From Lepisosteus oculatus (Eukaryota > Chordata > Actinopteri > Semionotiformes > Lepisosteidae), in assembly GCF_040954835.1 (NCBI RefSeq), contig NC_090697.1, positions 6,336,501-6,400,500 on the forward strand: DNA of 64,000 nucleotides, in the 5' to 3' direction. The first letter of the stretch is position 1; every line of letters begins with the position of its first letter. Positions 46,123-58,829 of this stretch are shown piece by piece. Below the pieces are notes generated by a model. The model worked only from the letters and a program-made list of their open reading frames with translations, was not told the DNA's origin and ran no database searches. The translations under genes and the position numbers were made by a program.

Positions 46123-49111
46123 GTAAGTCGAAAAACACCAGTGAGCAATTTGTCATTGACGAGGTTGTGTAACGTGTAGTGCATTGAATGAGTTACACAG
46201 ACACACGCGATGCTTTTTCATAGATAATTGTGATATTTTATCTTATGTACTCTACTTAAATCATGTTCCTTGTTTAACATTTAACCTATTTAATGTAACG
46301 ATATTTATTCTTGAAATATCAACATCATGTCAGTGACATTGAAGTCTTAGTAAATTTATTGAATATGCCAAGAATTACCAGTAAATTCGATGACCATTTC
46401 CCTTACTAGAGTATCGATTTAGATTTGTTAAGCTTTTTGCGACATCGTTAAACTGAAACAAGAAGAATTTTAAGTCAAGGGGTTTTATGTAAACTGAGCT
46501 GTGACCTTGTACTTAAGAATGCAGTATAAATGTGTGATTAATATTTAAATTTTAAAGTATTTTGAAAGGAAAATATTTTAACATTAACTAGGTCCACTTC
46601 CTGCAGTTGTACTTAACTAAACGAAATTTTAAACGAGGTATTCATCTCATACATGGTATAATTGTACATGGGGCTGCACTTGATGTACTGTTTTTTAATT
46701 GTTTTTATATTGGTTGGTCAATTCTGTAATTACCTGAACATTTGGGATGTTTTCCATGGGGGTAACCTAAAGAATATACTTAAGGGAAGTTCTGTCTTCA
46801 CATTTCTGTAAAAAGAAGCAAAATGAGTTAAGGCTCTTTTTTCTTGTACCTGTTCTAACAAGGGCAGTATATTTTGTGCAGTGGTTAAAACTGCTGCCTC
46901 GCAACACAGGGGCCCTGGGTTCAATTCTGGATCTGGGGTGCTGTCTGTGTAGAGTTTGCATGTTCCCCCCCGTGGGTTTCCCAAGGATTTCCTTCCACAG
47001 TCCCAAAACATATTGGTTGGTTAATTGGCATCTGGGAAAGTTGGCCCTGGTGTGTGGGTGTGACCAGGATATGTCAGATTTTGAAAGCGTAAAGGAAAAA
47101 GCATATTTCCAAAACCCTCATCTATGTCTAAGGCTTCTGTTTCGCAAAGCTGTAGCAAAGCATAGCAGATGGTAAGTGCAGCACTTCACTTTATAGTTTG
47201 GTAAATCTATTGTGTTACAGGTGTGAAATAATGTCGACTCTAGAGAATAAACGTCAGCTTTAAAGACAAGAGAATTCTAGAAAATAAAACCTACTTAATT
47301 GTTTTCTTTCTCACTTGTTGATATAGATCCTGAGGCTACTGAATCCATCAATAAGAAGAATGAGCATCTTTTGTCATTACTAAAGACAGTATATGTGGAG
47401 TCAAAAGACCCTCCCCAACAGGTAAGAACAGTTTTGCTGGAATGCTTATCCCAATGTGAAACAAAGCCCTGTTCACTTTTCCCAGACAAAATATAGCCAG
47501 GAGCTCACAGTCTCCCTTGATTAATTAACTCTTGATTCCCATTTTCCCCCAATTTATTCAACCCATATGAATAATGTATTATTAATAATAAATAATTGCT
47601 TACACTTTTATAGCACTTTTCTGAACACCGCACTCAAAGCACTTTAAAGTTAATTGGGATCCCGTCCACCACCACCAGTGTGCAGCCCCACCTGGACAGC
47701 AGCCATAGTTCACCAGTACACTCCCCATGCACCAGCTCTCAGTGGGGAGGAGAACAGAGTGATGAAGCCAATTTATAGATGGGGATTATTAGGAGGTTAT
47801 GATTGGTCAGGGGCAATGGTAAATTTGGCCAGGACACCGGGGTTACACCCCTACTCGATTCGAGAAACACCCTGGGATTTTTAATGACCACCGAGAGTCA
47901 GGACCTCAGTTTTATGTCTCATCCGAAAGGACGGCTTCTTTTTACAGTATAGTGTCCCCATCACTATACTGGGGCATTAGGACCCACACAGACTGTAGGG
48001 AGAGCACCCCCTACAGGCACCACTAACACCTCTTACAGCAGCAGCCTTAGTTTGCCTCCCATCCAGGTGCTGACCAGGCTCACACTTGCTGAGCTTCAAT
48101 GGGCTGACAGCTGTGAGTTGCAGGGTGATATAGTTGCTGGAATAATAGTATTGTCACTTTCAAAAGTATTCTCCCCCTTGATTTTTTAGATTTTGTTGCA
48201 ATAAGAAATCAATGGGATTTTTTGCCATTTATTGACACAAAACATTATAATTTCAAAGTGAAAACAAAATTCTACAGCTCTGCCTATATTAATTTAAAAA
48301 ATAAAACAGAAAATAACTGATTCCAGCAGTATTCACCCCCCTTGAAATCAAATAATATTTGTTAGAGGCACATTTGGCAGAAATTACAGCTGCGAGTCCT
48401 TATTTGATAGCCAGTGTACAGTATGTATCACTTCAATTGTTTATTAATGTTTGCCTTCAGCCACTTTGAGGTTAAGAATACGAAATATTATTGTACTGGG
48501 TAGAGGATCACTGATTTCTGAGTAACTAATCTGCATATATCATAATATATGTGGTACATGCAGAAGAGGTCTGAGTGATATTCTGCTTATTTTTCCTTAT
48601 TATTATCTTGTGGCCATAACCTTGCTTATGAGATGATTCTCTAGTTCATGTTTATGTGTGGTGTTTGTTTTCTGTGTTTTCTATATTGTCTATATTTTCG
48701 ATATAGAAAAAATGCCCATTGGGATTACTAAAGACATTCATTCCCTCTTTTTCTCCTCTTTCTTACATGTTGTAAATTCTTGTGTTTCAATTCTTGCAGA
48801 ACCCGATGAAGACAAAAATTCCAAGTAAAAATGAAGAGGAGTGCAGGCCTTGCAAATCCCGTGTAGTGGGAAACCCCTATGGCATTTTGGACATTAAAGA
48901 CATCCCAAAAGGAAAACTGTCCATTGTGGAGGCCTTGACCGTCCTCAACAACTACAAACACTCTCCTAAATCTTGGACACCTAATAAAATAGCCCAAGAG
49001 TACTCTTTAGACTTAAAGGATACCAAGGCACTTCTGGAATTCTTCATTCTCTTTGACGTTAAAATTATACCACCAAAGACTGAAGACAAGAAGCAGATAA
49101 AAGCTAACTAA
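45987..49111 (+). CDS. NDUFAF4: NADH:ubiquinone oxidoreductase complex assembly factor 4 (three exons)
   Basis: Exons 45987-46122, 47327-47421 and 48800-49111 join to 543 nt, 180 codons plus stop (human 175). NDUFAF4 works in mitochondria with NDUFAF3 in assembling the early membrane/Q modules of complex I. The start [20 protein letters not shown] matches the family; the Gly2 context would permit N-myristoylation. Later blocks are [15 protein letters not shown] and [20 protein letters not shown], the most conserved part. Junctions are AAA|GTAAGT to GATATAG|ATCC (phase 1) and CAG|GTAAGA to TTGCAG|AAC (phase 0). A minimal ORF ATGAAGTGA ends three bases before the start codon if it lies in the mRNA. 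Identity is by family resemblance, not a search. Confidence 0.95.
46866..47075 (+). repeat. GGATGG-type SINE, 5' part
   Basis: TGCAGTGGTTAAAACTGCTG, CCCTGGGTTCAATTCTGG (B-box-like) and GAGTTTGCATGTTCCCCC are the head and body of the family. It lies in NDUFAF4 intron 1. Confidence 0.7.
47327..47421 (+). CDS. NDUFAF4: NDUFAF4 exon 2
   Basis: 95 bp encoding [20 protein letters not shown] and [11 protein letters not shown]. It corresponds to the human segment around LLSFLKDVYVDSKDP. It has no counterpart in unit A. Confidence 0.93.
47578..48141 (-). repeat. 5S rRNA-derived SINE (SINE3 type), antisense
   Basis: Opposite-strand copy of 3288-3868. The L2-like tail complement (AATAATAAATAATTGCTTAC, TTATAGCACTTTTC) is at the left. 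The 5S-like head complement (CCAGGTGCTGACCAGGCTCA, then TTGCAGGGTGATATAG) is at the right end. It lies in NDUFAF4 intron 2. Confidence 0.75.
48155..48395. mobile_element. Tc1-like terminal repeat remnant
   Basis: CAAAAGTATTCTCCCCCTTG, a TTGTTGCAATAAGAAATCAA stretch and CAAAGTGAAAACAAAATTCT resemble the terminal repeat of a second fish Tc1-like family, distinct from the intact element at 1577. An inverted end (GCAGTATTCACCCCCCTTG) at about 48327-48346 suggests a shortened copy. Confidence 0.55.
48800..49111 (+). CDS. NDUFAF4: NDUFAF4 exon 3
   Basis: 312 bp including the stop, encoding 103 residues from [20 protein letters not shown] to the KKQIKAN end. It is identical to 42558-42869 except for one synonymous T/C. 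The 3' UTR has AATAAA at 49278-49283. Confidence 0.95.
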   Translation, partial: NPMKTKIPSKNEEECRPCKSRVVGNPYGILDIKDIPKGKLSIVEALTVLNNYKHSPKSWTPNKIAQEYSLDLKDTKALLEFFILFDVKIIPPKTEDKKQIKAN

Positions 49112-49277
49112 CAGTCTTCATCACTGATCTGTTGTAGAAAAATTAATGTAATCATCCTCTTTTGTTTGAAATGTATTTTTTGGTTAATATTTTCTGGACA
49201 TTTGTACTGCATTGCCCAGGCTACAAGATGCAGTTCCTTGATTGGTTTTAAACAATGTTAAATAAAAATGATTAAGG

Positions 49278-49283
49278 AATAAA
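49278..49283 (+). terminator. NDUFAF4: NDUFAF4 poly(A) signal
   Basis: AATAAA 167 bp past the stop. Another copy lies at 49261-49266. The equivalent hexamer in the duplicate is at 42999-43004. Confidence 0.6.
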
Positions 49284-50457
49284 AAAATGTTGCAAAGATT
49301 AATTTAATATTTCATTTCATATTTGCTGTTCTTGTATTGTAAAAGTGATTGTATTTTTTGTGGTTGAATTGAACTATATTAAGTGTCCCTTTGTATAAGA
49401 AGTAATCCATATTTTAATGTTGAATTAGTAAATGAGCAACATATATACAGTACACAGACATATATACACAGACTCTCGTCTTTTATTGGTCCAACTTTAG
49501 TCTTTTCTCATCGATCCCAGATCAATAGAAACTGAATCTTTTATTCCCACAGGCTTGTAAACAGAATTATTTTAACAGGTAGGCAAAACAATACATCAGA
49601 AATCAGAAAAAGACACATAAAATGCATCTTTTGCTATATTGAAATTAAACCCTTATAAACTAGCACTACTAGTTACACAAACCATTTTGAACATTTTTTT
49701 CTGAAGTGGTCTCTGCAGGTTTGGTGCTGTATGAAAAAAGCATGCTACGAAAGCTGCTACCTTATAGAAAGTGGTTATTATGTTATTGTTTTATGTTAGT
49801 TTCTGCAGTACTTAAATGTAACACATTTGCATTTTACAATGCTAAGATGATATGACCTCGGGTTGATTTGGAAGACATAATACAGAAATTGAAAAAAACT
49901 GTCCTTGTAAATCATTTTTTTGTCCTATAGTCCTCTGATATTTGATATTTCTGTCAATTAGCAAGTAATCCTTTCTTTTCATAATACTGCTTGAAGAATG
50001 GTGTTGACTGTGACTTAACATATTTATCACAGGAGCATTGTCACCTAATTTTGAGGTGTGGCTCAGTAATACTTCATATGATTGTAATAACTATTTAATA
50101 TAAATGCTGTGTGGATAACAAACAACTTCCCAGGACTATATGTTCTATGATAAGATGTACAGTATATCAATAGATGTGGCGAATGGCTCAAGTGAAAAAG
50201 AGCAACTCTGGTTTTTAAATGTGGACCTGCAAGAGTTTGATGCAGCACAAAATTGAAGCTTTTAGATTATTTCATTAATTTATACCATATTAAGTTAAAA
50301 TATATTAAGCAAAAAGGCATTCAAGTAGATAAAATTATAACCACTTGATGTGTGTTGTAATGTAGTGAGAATGCAGCGGTGAATTGAATACGTACAAGGT
50401 CTGACATGTTTCTTCTTCTTGTATAAGTCATTCATCTTTACAGTACTTTATGAAACC

Positions 50458-50700
50458 CATCCATTTTCTCACAGCTTCATCCACTCACAGAGGAGCCAGA
50501 GTCTGCCCAGGCAAGGAATGGGCACAAGGCAGGATACAAGTTGGACGGGAAGCCTATCCATCACAGGGCAGACAGGCACACATTCACAAATGAACTTACC
50601 CAGACGCCACCAGTCTTTGGACTTTTGGAAGAAACCTAGGTGAGCACAGGAAGGACACAAACAGCACCCCAGATTTGGAATTGAACCCAGGTCACCTTAT
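50458..50700 (-). repeat. GGATGG-tailed SINE, antisense
   Basis: CCATCCATTTTCTCACAGC at the left is the tail complement. CTATCCATCACAGGGCAGAC, AGTCTTTGGACTTTTGGAAG and GAATTGAACCCAGG (B-box complement) follow in family order. Confidence 0.7.
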
Positions 50701-50744
50701 GAAATAACTGAGATGAAGAAACTTGACATATAGAGACTTGACAA

Positions 50745-50774
50745 TTATAATAATAATAATAATAATAATAATAA
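50745..50774. repeat. (TAA)n microsatellite
   Basis: About nine to ten uninterrupted TAA units. Confidence 0.9.
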
Positions 50775-53700
50775 AACATAAGCTTACAACAAAGCTATCT
50801 TGGAAGTGCAGGACACAAAATAGGGTGCACATACAGTGATATACTGTACAGCGGTTCTCTGGAGTCCTGGGCAGCTGGTGAGCACGTACACAAACGGGAG
50901 AAGAATCTTTCAACTTTACTCAGAACGTACTCCCATCTGGCAATAAACTCAGGACCCAGAAGCTCTGACCATGCTGACCTTCTTAAAACCAGATTTCTTG
51001 TTAAACAAAAAACATTTGTTTTGAGCTAAAGTACCCAAGGACCTATATGGCTGAAACGACCGTTTCTAAATGTCATCATATGCTCCTGTTTCATTTTGAA
51101 AAATCTTTCAAGTCATTATTTTATATACGAATTTGAACATAGATATTATAAGAAATTCCCCATGTTTTTTAGAATATTTGTATTTTCTCATTTTTACATC
51201 ATTGACTTTGATTATTCAACCAAGTCAGTTTGCCATAAGTGTTCCCAGTTATGAAATAGATTTGGCATTGTTTCTCAGCTCCAGAAAAGCACAAATAGTA
51301 GATTCTAGGTTTATTTTATCTTAGGAAACGTACACAGGGATCTGTCAAATGATAGTAAACTGAAATCAAATGATAACTATTTTCTTTTATTCTGTGATTC
51401 TGTCTTTCTCCCTGCATCATTTACTGTTGTACATTATACATACAAAATCTATCATAGTGAAAGGCATTGCTTTTGGACAGCTACTGATTGCTAAAGATAT
51501 GGGTTTTCTTGTAACAATTTTGTTTCTGTATTGAAAGGGAAATGTTGCCCTGTGCAGTTCTGCTCAGTGATACAAGTTACAGTTAACCTGCAAATGAATT
51601 ATTTTTAATGTACATTTTTGAGCTGTATGTTTCTGACTAACAATTGCAGCACATTGGTGCTTTTATTATACTTATTTTTATGTTCTTTCACTTTGATTAT
51701 TATTTCTCCTTTGATTTCTTAGCATAAAATGTTTCTTTACAGTTTAGATTTCGCCCACAGAGATTAAAAATATTTAACTACAGGTTTTATTGCATTTTCA
51801 GATACAGAGAGCAAGATTAGCTCCAACAATGAATATGAGTCATAATGTATCCTGACTCACAGATACTGTCCTTGAGCATTCCCAAATGTGTTTTTTTTCT
51901 GTTTTTGAAATTATATTTTTTTACTGCCCACCAATAAAAAACTGAATATTGTACATTTTGTTCTATCATGTTTTACTCCCTTCTTGAGGTTAATACATGT
52001 GTATTTCATTGCAATTTTTTAATGAGTTTTTAACCATGTAATAATGCTGTGGTTCTCTGTAGTCTCTTACATTTGGGAATAAGAGATGTAATTAGAAATA
52101 AAAAAGAATTCTTATCAAAAAGCATTAGATACATTTTCAATTAATTAACTCAGGACTTCAGTATTGCAAGGTGCAAGTTTATACACAAGGCAGGAAGATG
52201 TAAGCAACACAATCTATTATTTTCAGTGCTAACATCTGCTGTTTCTGAGTAATAGAAACTCAATCTGTGTGCACATCCCAGGAGCACAGTGCAAATAAAA
52301 ATCCCAATGTAAATGTACATATGGCGAATAAAGTCCTCTTTTTTCTCTCATGTGAATTGTTAAAAAATGGAATTGACCAAAAACTGAAAAGTTTTAAATA
52401 CATTTTTGGCTTTGGCTGCTTATCTTTAAAACTATCTGCTATTTATTCATAAAAAAAAACAGAGGACAGATTATAGGTAAGAAATCAATTTAAAAATGCA
52501 TTAGTTAGAATACAGTATATGAAAAATAATTCAGAGACACTGTGTTAGGATTGGTTTAAGTTATCAGTAGGCATAACAACCCACCTATATCACAAGGTTC
52601 AATTACAATTTCTGTGTATTTTTTTATAGTTAAAAATTACAGCTCTGATAAAATTGGCTTTTTTTAAAAATCACATCTTGTGGAATAACAAATACATCAA
52701 TACAGAAATAACAATTAACTAGTCCTTTTCCGAAAATTGCCATCTTCGTTTCGCTTTTGTTTCCATGCAATAAAGTCAATATATACAAATCAATACAACA
52801 GCATTAAAAAAGGACATACAAAATATGAAGTCACTACAAAACAGCTGTTACTGATAAAAAGAAATCTATAATTTCTCATAGATTTAAACTAAACCGACAT
52901 TAGATTTTCATGCTACACAAACTTAGAGACATTGAAAAAGCAACAAAATGAGTGTTGGGACTAAGCAACTCACTTTTTTAATGCTTATCAATGTATTTAA
53001 AATGATTGAATAAACCTCTTATGTAATATAAAAACAGCATCTTTGTAATAAAAATACATCAGGTAGATTAAAAAACTTAAGGAGGGCACTTACTCTCAGT
53101 AATCCAACAGAAAATCAGAAACGCACCTTTACATAAATCAACAGATTTTTTTTGTATTGAATTCTACATAATGCATAAATAGCATAATATGAATACAACA
53201 ACCTGTGGGACTAGTAACAGTGGGATTGGATTTTTGTTTCTCATAGCAAAACAGAACATTTGCCATCTGAGCCCAACCCTGTCCACGGCAAAGTGCTGCC
53301 GAGATATCAAGACTCTTGCTTACACTAATGATAATTCTTTCTGATTCATATAGTGCTTTTCATCCCAAAGTGCTTTTACAAAGGAGGGGGACATGCTTCA
53401 TCGAGCACTGAAATACCCGGGCCATAATATACCAGCAACCCCACTACACCGCAGGCGGGCAGAGCAGCAGTAATTGTGTTGAATCAAGGGGGAGCTTTAC
53501 AATAGCAAGAGTGTTGTTAGAAACCAACAGGGGGACTCTGCAGGAAGTACTGTACCTCTGAGGGCAGTAAGTGGAGTAATGGTTATTTTCATTTTGGTAT
53601 TGTGTTTGGGAACAATAAAAAGACAAAACTGTTCACAAGAAAGCTCCAAGTAGAATCAACATCGTAGTGTCTATCAACTTCACTTTGCTGCAGCCAATCA

Positions 53701-55000
53701 GTTTTCCCCGGAGGTCTCCCCTGGCCCATCATTACTTCGTTTCTGTCAGATCCGGCCAGAGACTCGTAACGTTGACGCCAGTGAAAAACAGCTTGCCAGC
53801 ACCCACTGGACATTTGGGTGCTGGACACATTGGACACTGGACACATTTCACCTCTATGGTTTTCTTCATTGGCATCTGTTGAAGGGGAAACAGTGATTTG
53901 GAGTGAAAATGTACCATATGAACAAAATTGCCCTAGTTTTACTGGACATTAAAAGTATTTTTACACCTGGGTAAAGTTTACTGGGAAAGTAAATAAGTTT
54001 GTCTGTTAATAGAAAATGATTGATTTGAGGGATTTTTACTTTCCTTTTCCAGGACCTAATTTACCTGTTATACAGCAATTAAGGTTCTCCAGTTTGATTC
54101 TGCTGCATGAGACTCATGGATCCCTTAGCTTCCCAGCTCAGAGGTACAGTACCTGAAAAAAGGCTACAGGCTGAGGACAATGTGCAAATTCTGCAGATTC
54201 TTTGGGTTTTGCACTACACTGTGGAAAATATCATTCCATCTGTGAAGACTGTAGCCTTTTCAGCACCCTAAGAAATGTTTCTGAATCTGCTTCACAACTG
54301 CAAAAATATGAAAGTCAGGGCTGTGAGTCTGCAATTAAAATTAGCTTTGGTCATCTGACTTTGACAGTCAAGGACAAGATCGCCTGGAGACAAGCAATAG
54401 ACCATGTGATCCCTCTATATACCAAAAGCCACTCACAGACTGACCCTCTTTCGTGGTATTTCAAGTTTCAACAAGGAAGTATTTAGTTTGAACAAAACGC
54501 GTCTAAGAACATGTTTTTGACATTTTAAATGGTTGTCAATGGAGTATTTAAGTTTACTTCTATAAATACTGTTATTTCAATCATCACCTTTAATTTAACC
54601 AGATAACACTGTTTACAAAATTCTCATTTATGACCTAGTCACAAGGCAGAAACACTGTTGCTCAGAAAACAAAGCGATGAAAGAAATAAAAGAATAAAAT
54701 ACCCTCTGCACTCGGTTTAAGAGGAGAGGAAATGCCTATTTACTGTATGTAGCGTTTTCGAAGAATATCAGGATACAATGAGGAAAACGGGTGACTGGAC
54801 CAACTGTGATCTCAAGTTGGGGTGAAATAGATTTTAAAACGACATGACAAAACAAAACACAAGATTCACAATTTCAGAAAAAAAGAATTCTAAACAAAAA
54901 AATGTAAAACTTCTTCGTTTAGTTATTAAAACCTGATACAGAATCGTAGCTACAGTACTATACCTACAGGATCTCGGCATCCTCACAGTACAACCCACAC
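50775..55000. other. Unassigned intergenic sequence
   Basis: AT-rich. A GC-richer patch at about 53345-53560 starts ATATAGTGCTTTTCATCCCA, like the tail of fish L2-mobilised repeats, but I cannot place it further. No coding frame is supported. Confidence 0.4.
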
Positions 55001-55039
55001 GTGCCTCCTGACTCGTGCAACCAAACCCGCGGGCCGGGA

Positions 55040-55920
55040 AGCGCAAGATTCCCTTTGGATTGGAGACCTCATTAATATATGCGTCCCAGCAGAATGAACA
55101 CCAGGCCTGATTGGCTTACGATTTAGTCAGTTAAATCCGGATACAAAGTGGAGTGTGCTGTACTTTGAAACTGTGGCTGCGGGGATTTCGACTGGCAGTT
55201 TCCGAATTGAATCCCTTGCATTTTGCAGCGGCGTGCAGAGACTGGGATATTATTATGGTCTACTGAAGTATTTTCGCTAAAGAATATGTGAAAAGAAGGT
55301 TGCATGAGCCGCTTTAGATTATTTTCTGATATTTTAAAAATTGCAATAATTTACATTTTTTTAAAAGAGGGGGAGAAATATCTATTACTTGTGTGAAGGG
55401 GAGAGGGAAAGTGTTTACCATCATTGTTGTCGGCTTCAAGATGCACACTGTGGAAAAGTGTGCGCCGAGCCGGAGAAGCTTTGCTCAGCACCGTCTCAGA
55501 TATTTTCATACGGAAAAAGAGTGAAGGGTTATCTTTAAAGTTTAGCTCTTTACATATAGATTTATCATGACTTAGTAGCTACCCAGTATCACCGGAAACT
55601 TGAACATCGACACTTCGAGCCTGTCCTCACAAGAGAAAGGCGAGTACCACAGCCGGATCAATTGAAACCATCAGCAAATGTGCAAGGGTGGAATACTGCA
55701 TTTCTTTGCTTGGAACATTATTTTGTTGATTTTATGTGGTAAAATAATCTCTTTAAAAACACAGCTTTGCGAAAATGTGCTACTAGCATCAGACTACTGT
55801 ATGTATCATTTCTGTTTGATTCGGAAGATCCACTGTTCCGCCAGAAAGCTCCGGTAATTGGCGAATTCGCCAAGTCTGCTGTGCCGAATCATTTGAACGA
55901 CGAAATACAGCGGAATTGAC
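55040..55920 (+). promoter_or_regulatory. Candidate promoter and first exon of a downstream gene
   Basis: The local GC content rises. Inverted CCAAT boxes (ATTGG) occur at about 55059 and 55109, and a TATA-like TTAATATATGC at about 55072. The segment ends with a strong donor, GAATTGACAG|GTAAGA, at 55920. An ORF of 59 codons at 55678-55857 begins MCKGG followed by a hydrophobic run (HFFAWNIILLILCG) that would suit a signal peptide; an alternative donor GTAAAA at 55739 would end the exon within it. I do not recognise the gene. A CpG-rich non-coding leader exon is equally possible. Confidence 0.35.
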
Positions 55921-58587
55921 AGGTAAGATCTGTGAGGAATTCATATTTTGTGTTTTTTTTTCTAAAGGAAATGAAGCAATATTTCGGTGCTTGAAATACA
56001 GATGTGCTGGCTACACTGGCTTGATTTGCGGTATCAAATCTGTGCGCTACACTTGTAAAAATAATCCTTTTTTTCTCGTCTCCCAGTTACATTCTACAGC
56101 TGCGGGTATTATAAACCTAAATTCGTAGCTAGTCGAACCTTACCGTGATCATCTTGTTCTAGAATAATGATTGCGTTAGTTTTAAAGGGCTGTAAAACGC
56201 CTTTTGGAAAATCATCATTTGCGACTCAACAGCATCCTGCTTGCACAGGTAGCGAGAACATTTCGTTTCTTGTTTGTTGAACTGTTTGTAATCCCGTATT
56301 TAAACGGAATGGAAGACCGGTTTTATTTTATTTTTTTCAAATAAGTGAAAACCATTTTTATCACATAAAAAAGAAAATGAATCTCTACGTGAACAGTTTT
56401 TAAAAAGTGTCATTCGACAGGACCACCCATTCTCTTGGATGATCACTGACTGCATCGCACACCAATAAACCCGCAGTGGTACAGTAGCACCGAGCAATCC
56501 TTCACTTCAAAGACTAGTAAACAGTGGGGTTTTCGGTTTGTTTTCATGCGGAACAGATACATGTTAGTGTAGGGAAGGCAAAAATTTATTCTGACCACCC
56601 TGTTGAAACAGATTCCAGTTTTTACGATAGCTACTGTATCAATGCGTGCAGTTTACGACAGAAACAGAGAAAGTTTTAATTCCCTTCTCGCTATACAGTT
56701 AGCGTGCAGATGTTGCATATTGTAATTACAGTATTAATATTAGTATTGTCGGTTTCTGAAGTACATTGTTTCGTGTAATCGATTGTTTACTGAAATTAAT
56801 TTTCTAATCAAATGTCTAAACCGTTTATATATATATACAGACAAATATATCTAGACGAATAAGAAATCCACTTGAAAGAATTGTGTATGTGATATTTTTC
56901 GTTCAAGGTCTCGCTTGAAAACTTAGAAGCATACAACCTTGAAATGATACAAAACAAATTTCCCCTAGGGGACAATAAAGCTTGAATTGAATTGAATACG
57001 TATCATACCGGCCCATAAGTAGTCTACTGTGCCTCAGAATGAAGAGAAGACCGGTTTTGGCCTATACATTAATTTTCTTCCATGCGCGATTGAGTATATT
57101 TACACATTTAGTCTTCATCGTGTTATGTAACATGGCCAGCTATTGTCTTGTGCGTTTTCATCATCAAGATATTTGGGTGTGGCAGTGAAAATTGCTGGCA
57201 AAGAACTGTCAGTTGTTAATATTTGTATTTTGTATTATGCTTGCCATCGCCAAGCAACAGAGGAAAGATTCCAGGTGCAAACCCAGCTCAACAGATGGTT
57301 GGTGAAAAGGTGGGCACTGCAATGGACAGTTTGTAGATAACCAGAGCAAACTGGTCCACGTTGATGTGATATGAATACTCTGTTCAAGACTAAAAAGATT
57401 CAGTTCTTTCAGCCCGTCAGTGCAGCATGTACCTTTAAGCCTGGTATAGTGGTTAGTGGCCTGCTGCTCTTCTCTAGACTTATTACAATATTTGTTTGTA
57501 AAATAACAACCCTAACTTTGCACTTTTATTCTTAAACAACGTTTTACTAATGCACAGCTTTAACATAAAATTACTCGGTTCTGTCGTTTGCACACATAGG
57601 GAATTTTAGAAGCATATACTGTAACATACCTGCAGATTTCAGCCAAAGGTTAAAGATGTATTTGAAGAGCTTTTTAGATTTATGGGCAAAATATAAAGCA
57701 GACATTTTATAAGACTTGTATCTATAAAATAAGTCACTATTATTTTGAAATGTATTTTTTCACTTTTGGAAAGTCTTAGTAACTAAATGAATACCTTGTT
57801 GTAGTAAGATATTACAGCTGAGCATCAGACTGTAAAATTAAAATTGGAGGTGCTTAGTTACTTGTTCATATTTGCCTCATGAGCTTGTTCTGCTTATTGC
57901 TGTTCAGTTTAGAATCACATACTGTCGTTCAGCTTAGTTCATCAGGAAAATAGAACCTCACAGATAAAAATAAATCTTAAGGATAATGATATTGTTGATA
58001 AATGACCCCCTTTTCTATTGTTTTAGGTAACAATTGTGTCAGCTTGTGCAAAGTATATGCAACAAATAATCTAGACTATCTTTAACATTGTTTCTTATTA
58101 ACAAAATGTGGTATAATCACAAAAAGTATTTTTTAAATGACAGCTGTTGGTTGATTTCAGTCAAATCTTTTGTGCATGTGGTTAACAACTTGTCTAGGAC
58201 AACAAAAGCCTTTAATGAGGTGCAGTGTTCAGTTTTCACAGTATGCATGAAAACACATGAAGTAATGGCAAGGTGGTATGTTACTATTTATAAATCAAAA
58301 TAGAATAACATTCATTAAATGTCTAATTTAAGAACATACTGTACCTTATTTCAAACCAAATGATTTTGTCAATAAGCTTTGCAAATCCGTGTTTCATTTT
58401 TGGGTTAATTGATGACATCTCCTGCCTAATGCTTGTTTTTGACAGGTTTTCCTTTTTTTTAACTGTTTGCATAGCTTTCCAAGTTTCTTTTTATTTTCCT
58501 ATGTCTTTTCATAGATTTTATACATGTACAGTAATTGCAAGTACTCTTTGGAAATGAAATGCATAATGACATAACGTTTGCATTGCT
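55921..58587. other. Presumed intron or intergenic sequence
   Basis: No gene recognised. A remnant tail CCTAGGGGACAATAAAGCTTG followed by (AATTG)n-like units at about 56955-56998 looks like the 3' end of a fish retroposon. A short CR1-like fragment lies at about 57370-57490. Confidence 0.4.
57370..57490 (-). mobile_element. Short CR1-like LINE fragment
   Basis: CTGTTCAAGACTAAAAAGAT, TTCTTTCAGCCCGTCAGTGC and TTTAAGCCTGG match the antisense CR1-like 3' region found elsewhere in the window. Confidence 0.6.
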
Positions 58588-58780
58588 ACCATGGTGGCGC
58601 AGAGGTTGGCATTGTGTCCTGGTGGTGCTGGAGCCCTGGGTTCGATTACTGTCTGTCTGGAGTTTGTTCTGCAACCCTGTGTTCACGTGGCTTTCCTCCC
58701 ACGGTCCAAAAACATACTGGCAGGTCACTGGCTATTGACTGGTGTCTGGTTTAACAACATAGCTTATTCCAGACTCGCAC
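58588..58780 (+). repeat. GGATGG-type SINE, 5' part
   Basis: CCATGGTGGCGCAGAGGTTG (A-box region), CCCTGGGTTCGATTACTG (B-box) and GTTCACGTGGCTTTCCTCCC are in family order; the 3' part is missing. Confidence 0.75.
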
Positions 58781-58829
58781 AACACTTTGTTTCTACCTTT
58801 TCTCTTTTTTAAATGCACTTCCCCTTAGT

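Larger units (their letters stand above)
43793..50070 (+). repeat. Tandem duplication unit B (with working NDUFAF4)
   Basis: Begins with GTTATTTGCTGCCGCCTTCT, directly after the end of unit A, and ends around TTTTGAGGTGTGGCTCAGTA near 50070. It is longer than unit A because of its own insertions (SINE pieces 44160-44645, L2 44912-45735, SINE 46866-47075, 5S-SINE 47578-48141, Tc1 remnant 48155-48395) and because it keeps exon 2. Confidence 0.85.

Noticed and set aside
46123-46172. Unspliced 61-codon reading of NDUFAF4 exon 1
   Set aside because: The family sequence continues in exon 2 across a consensus GTAAGT donor; the extra codons have no match.
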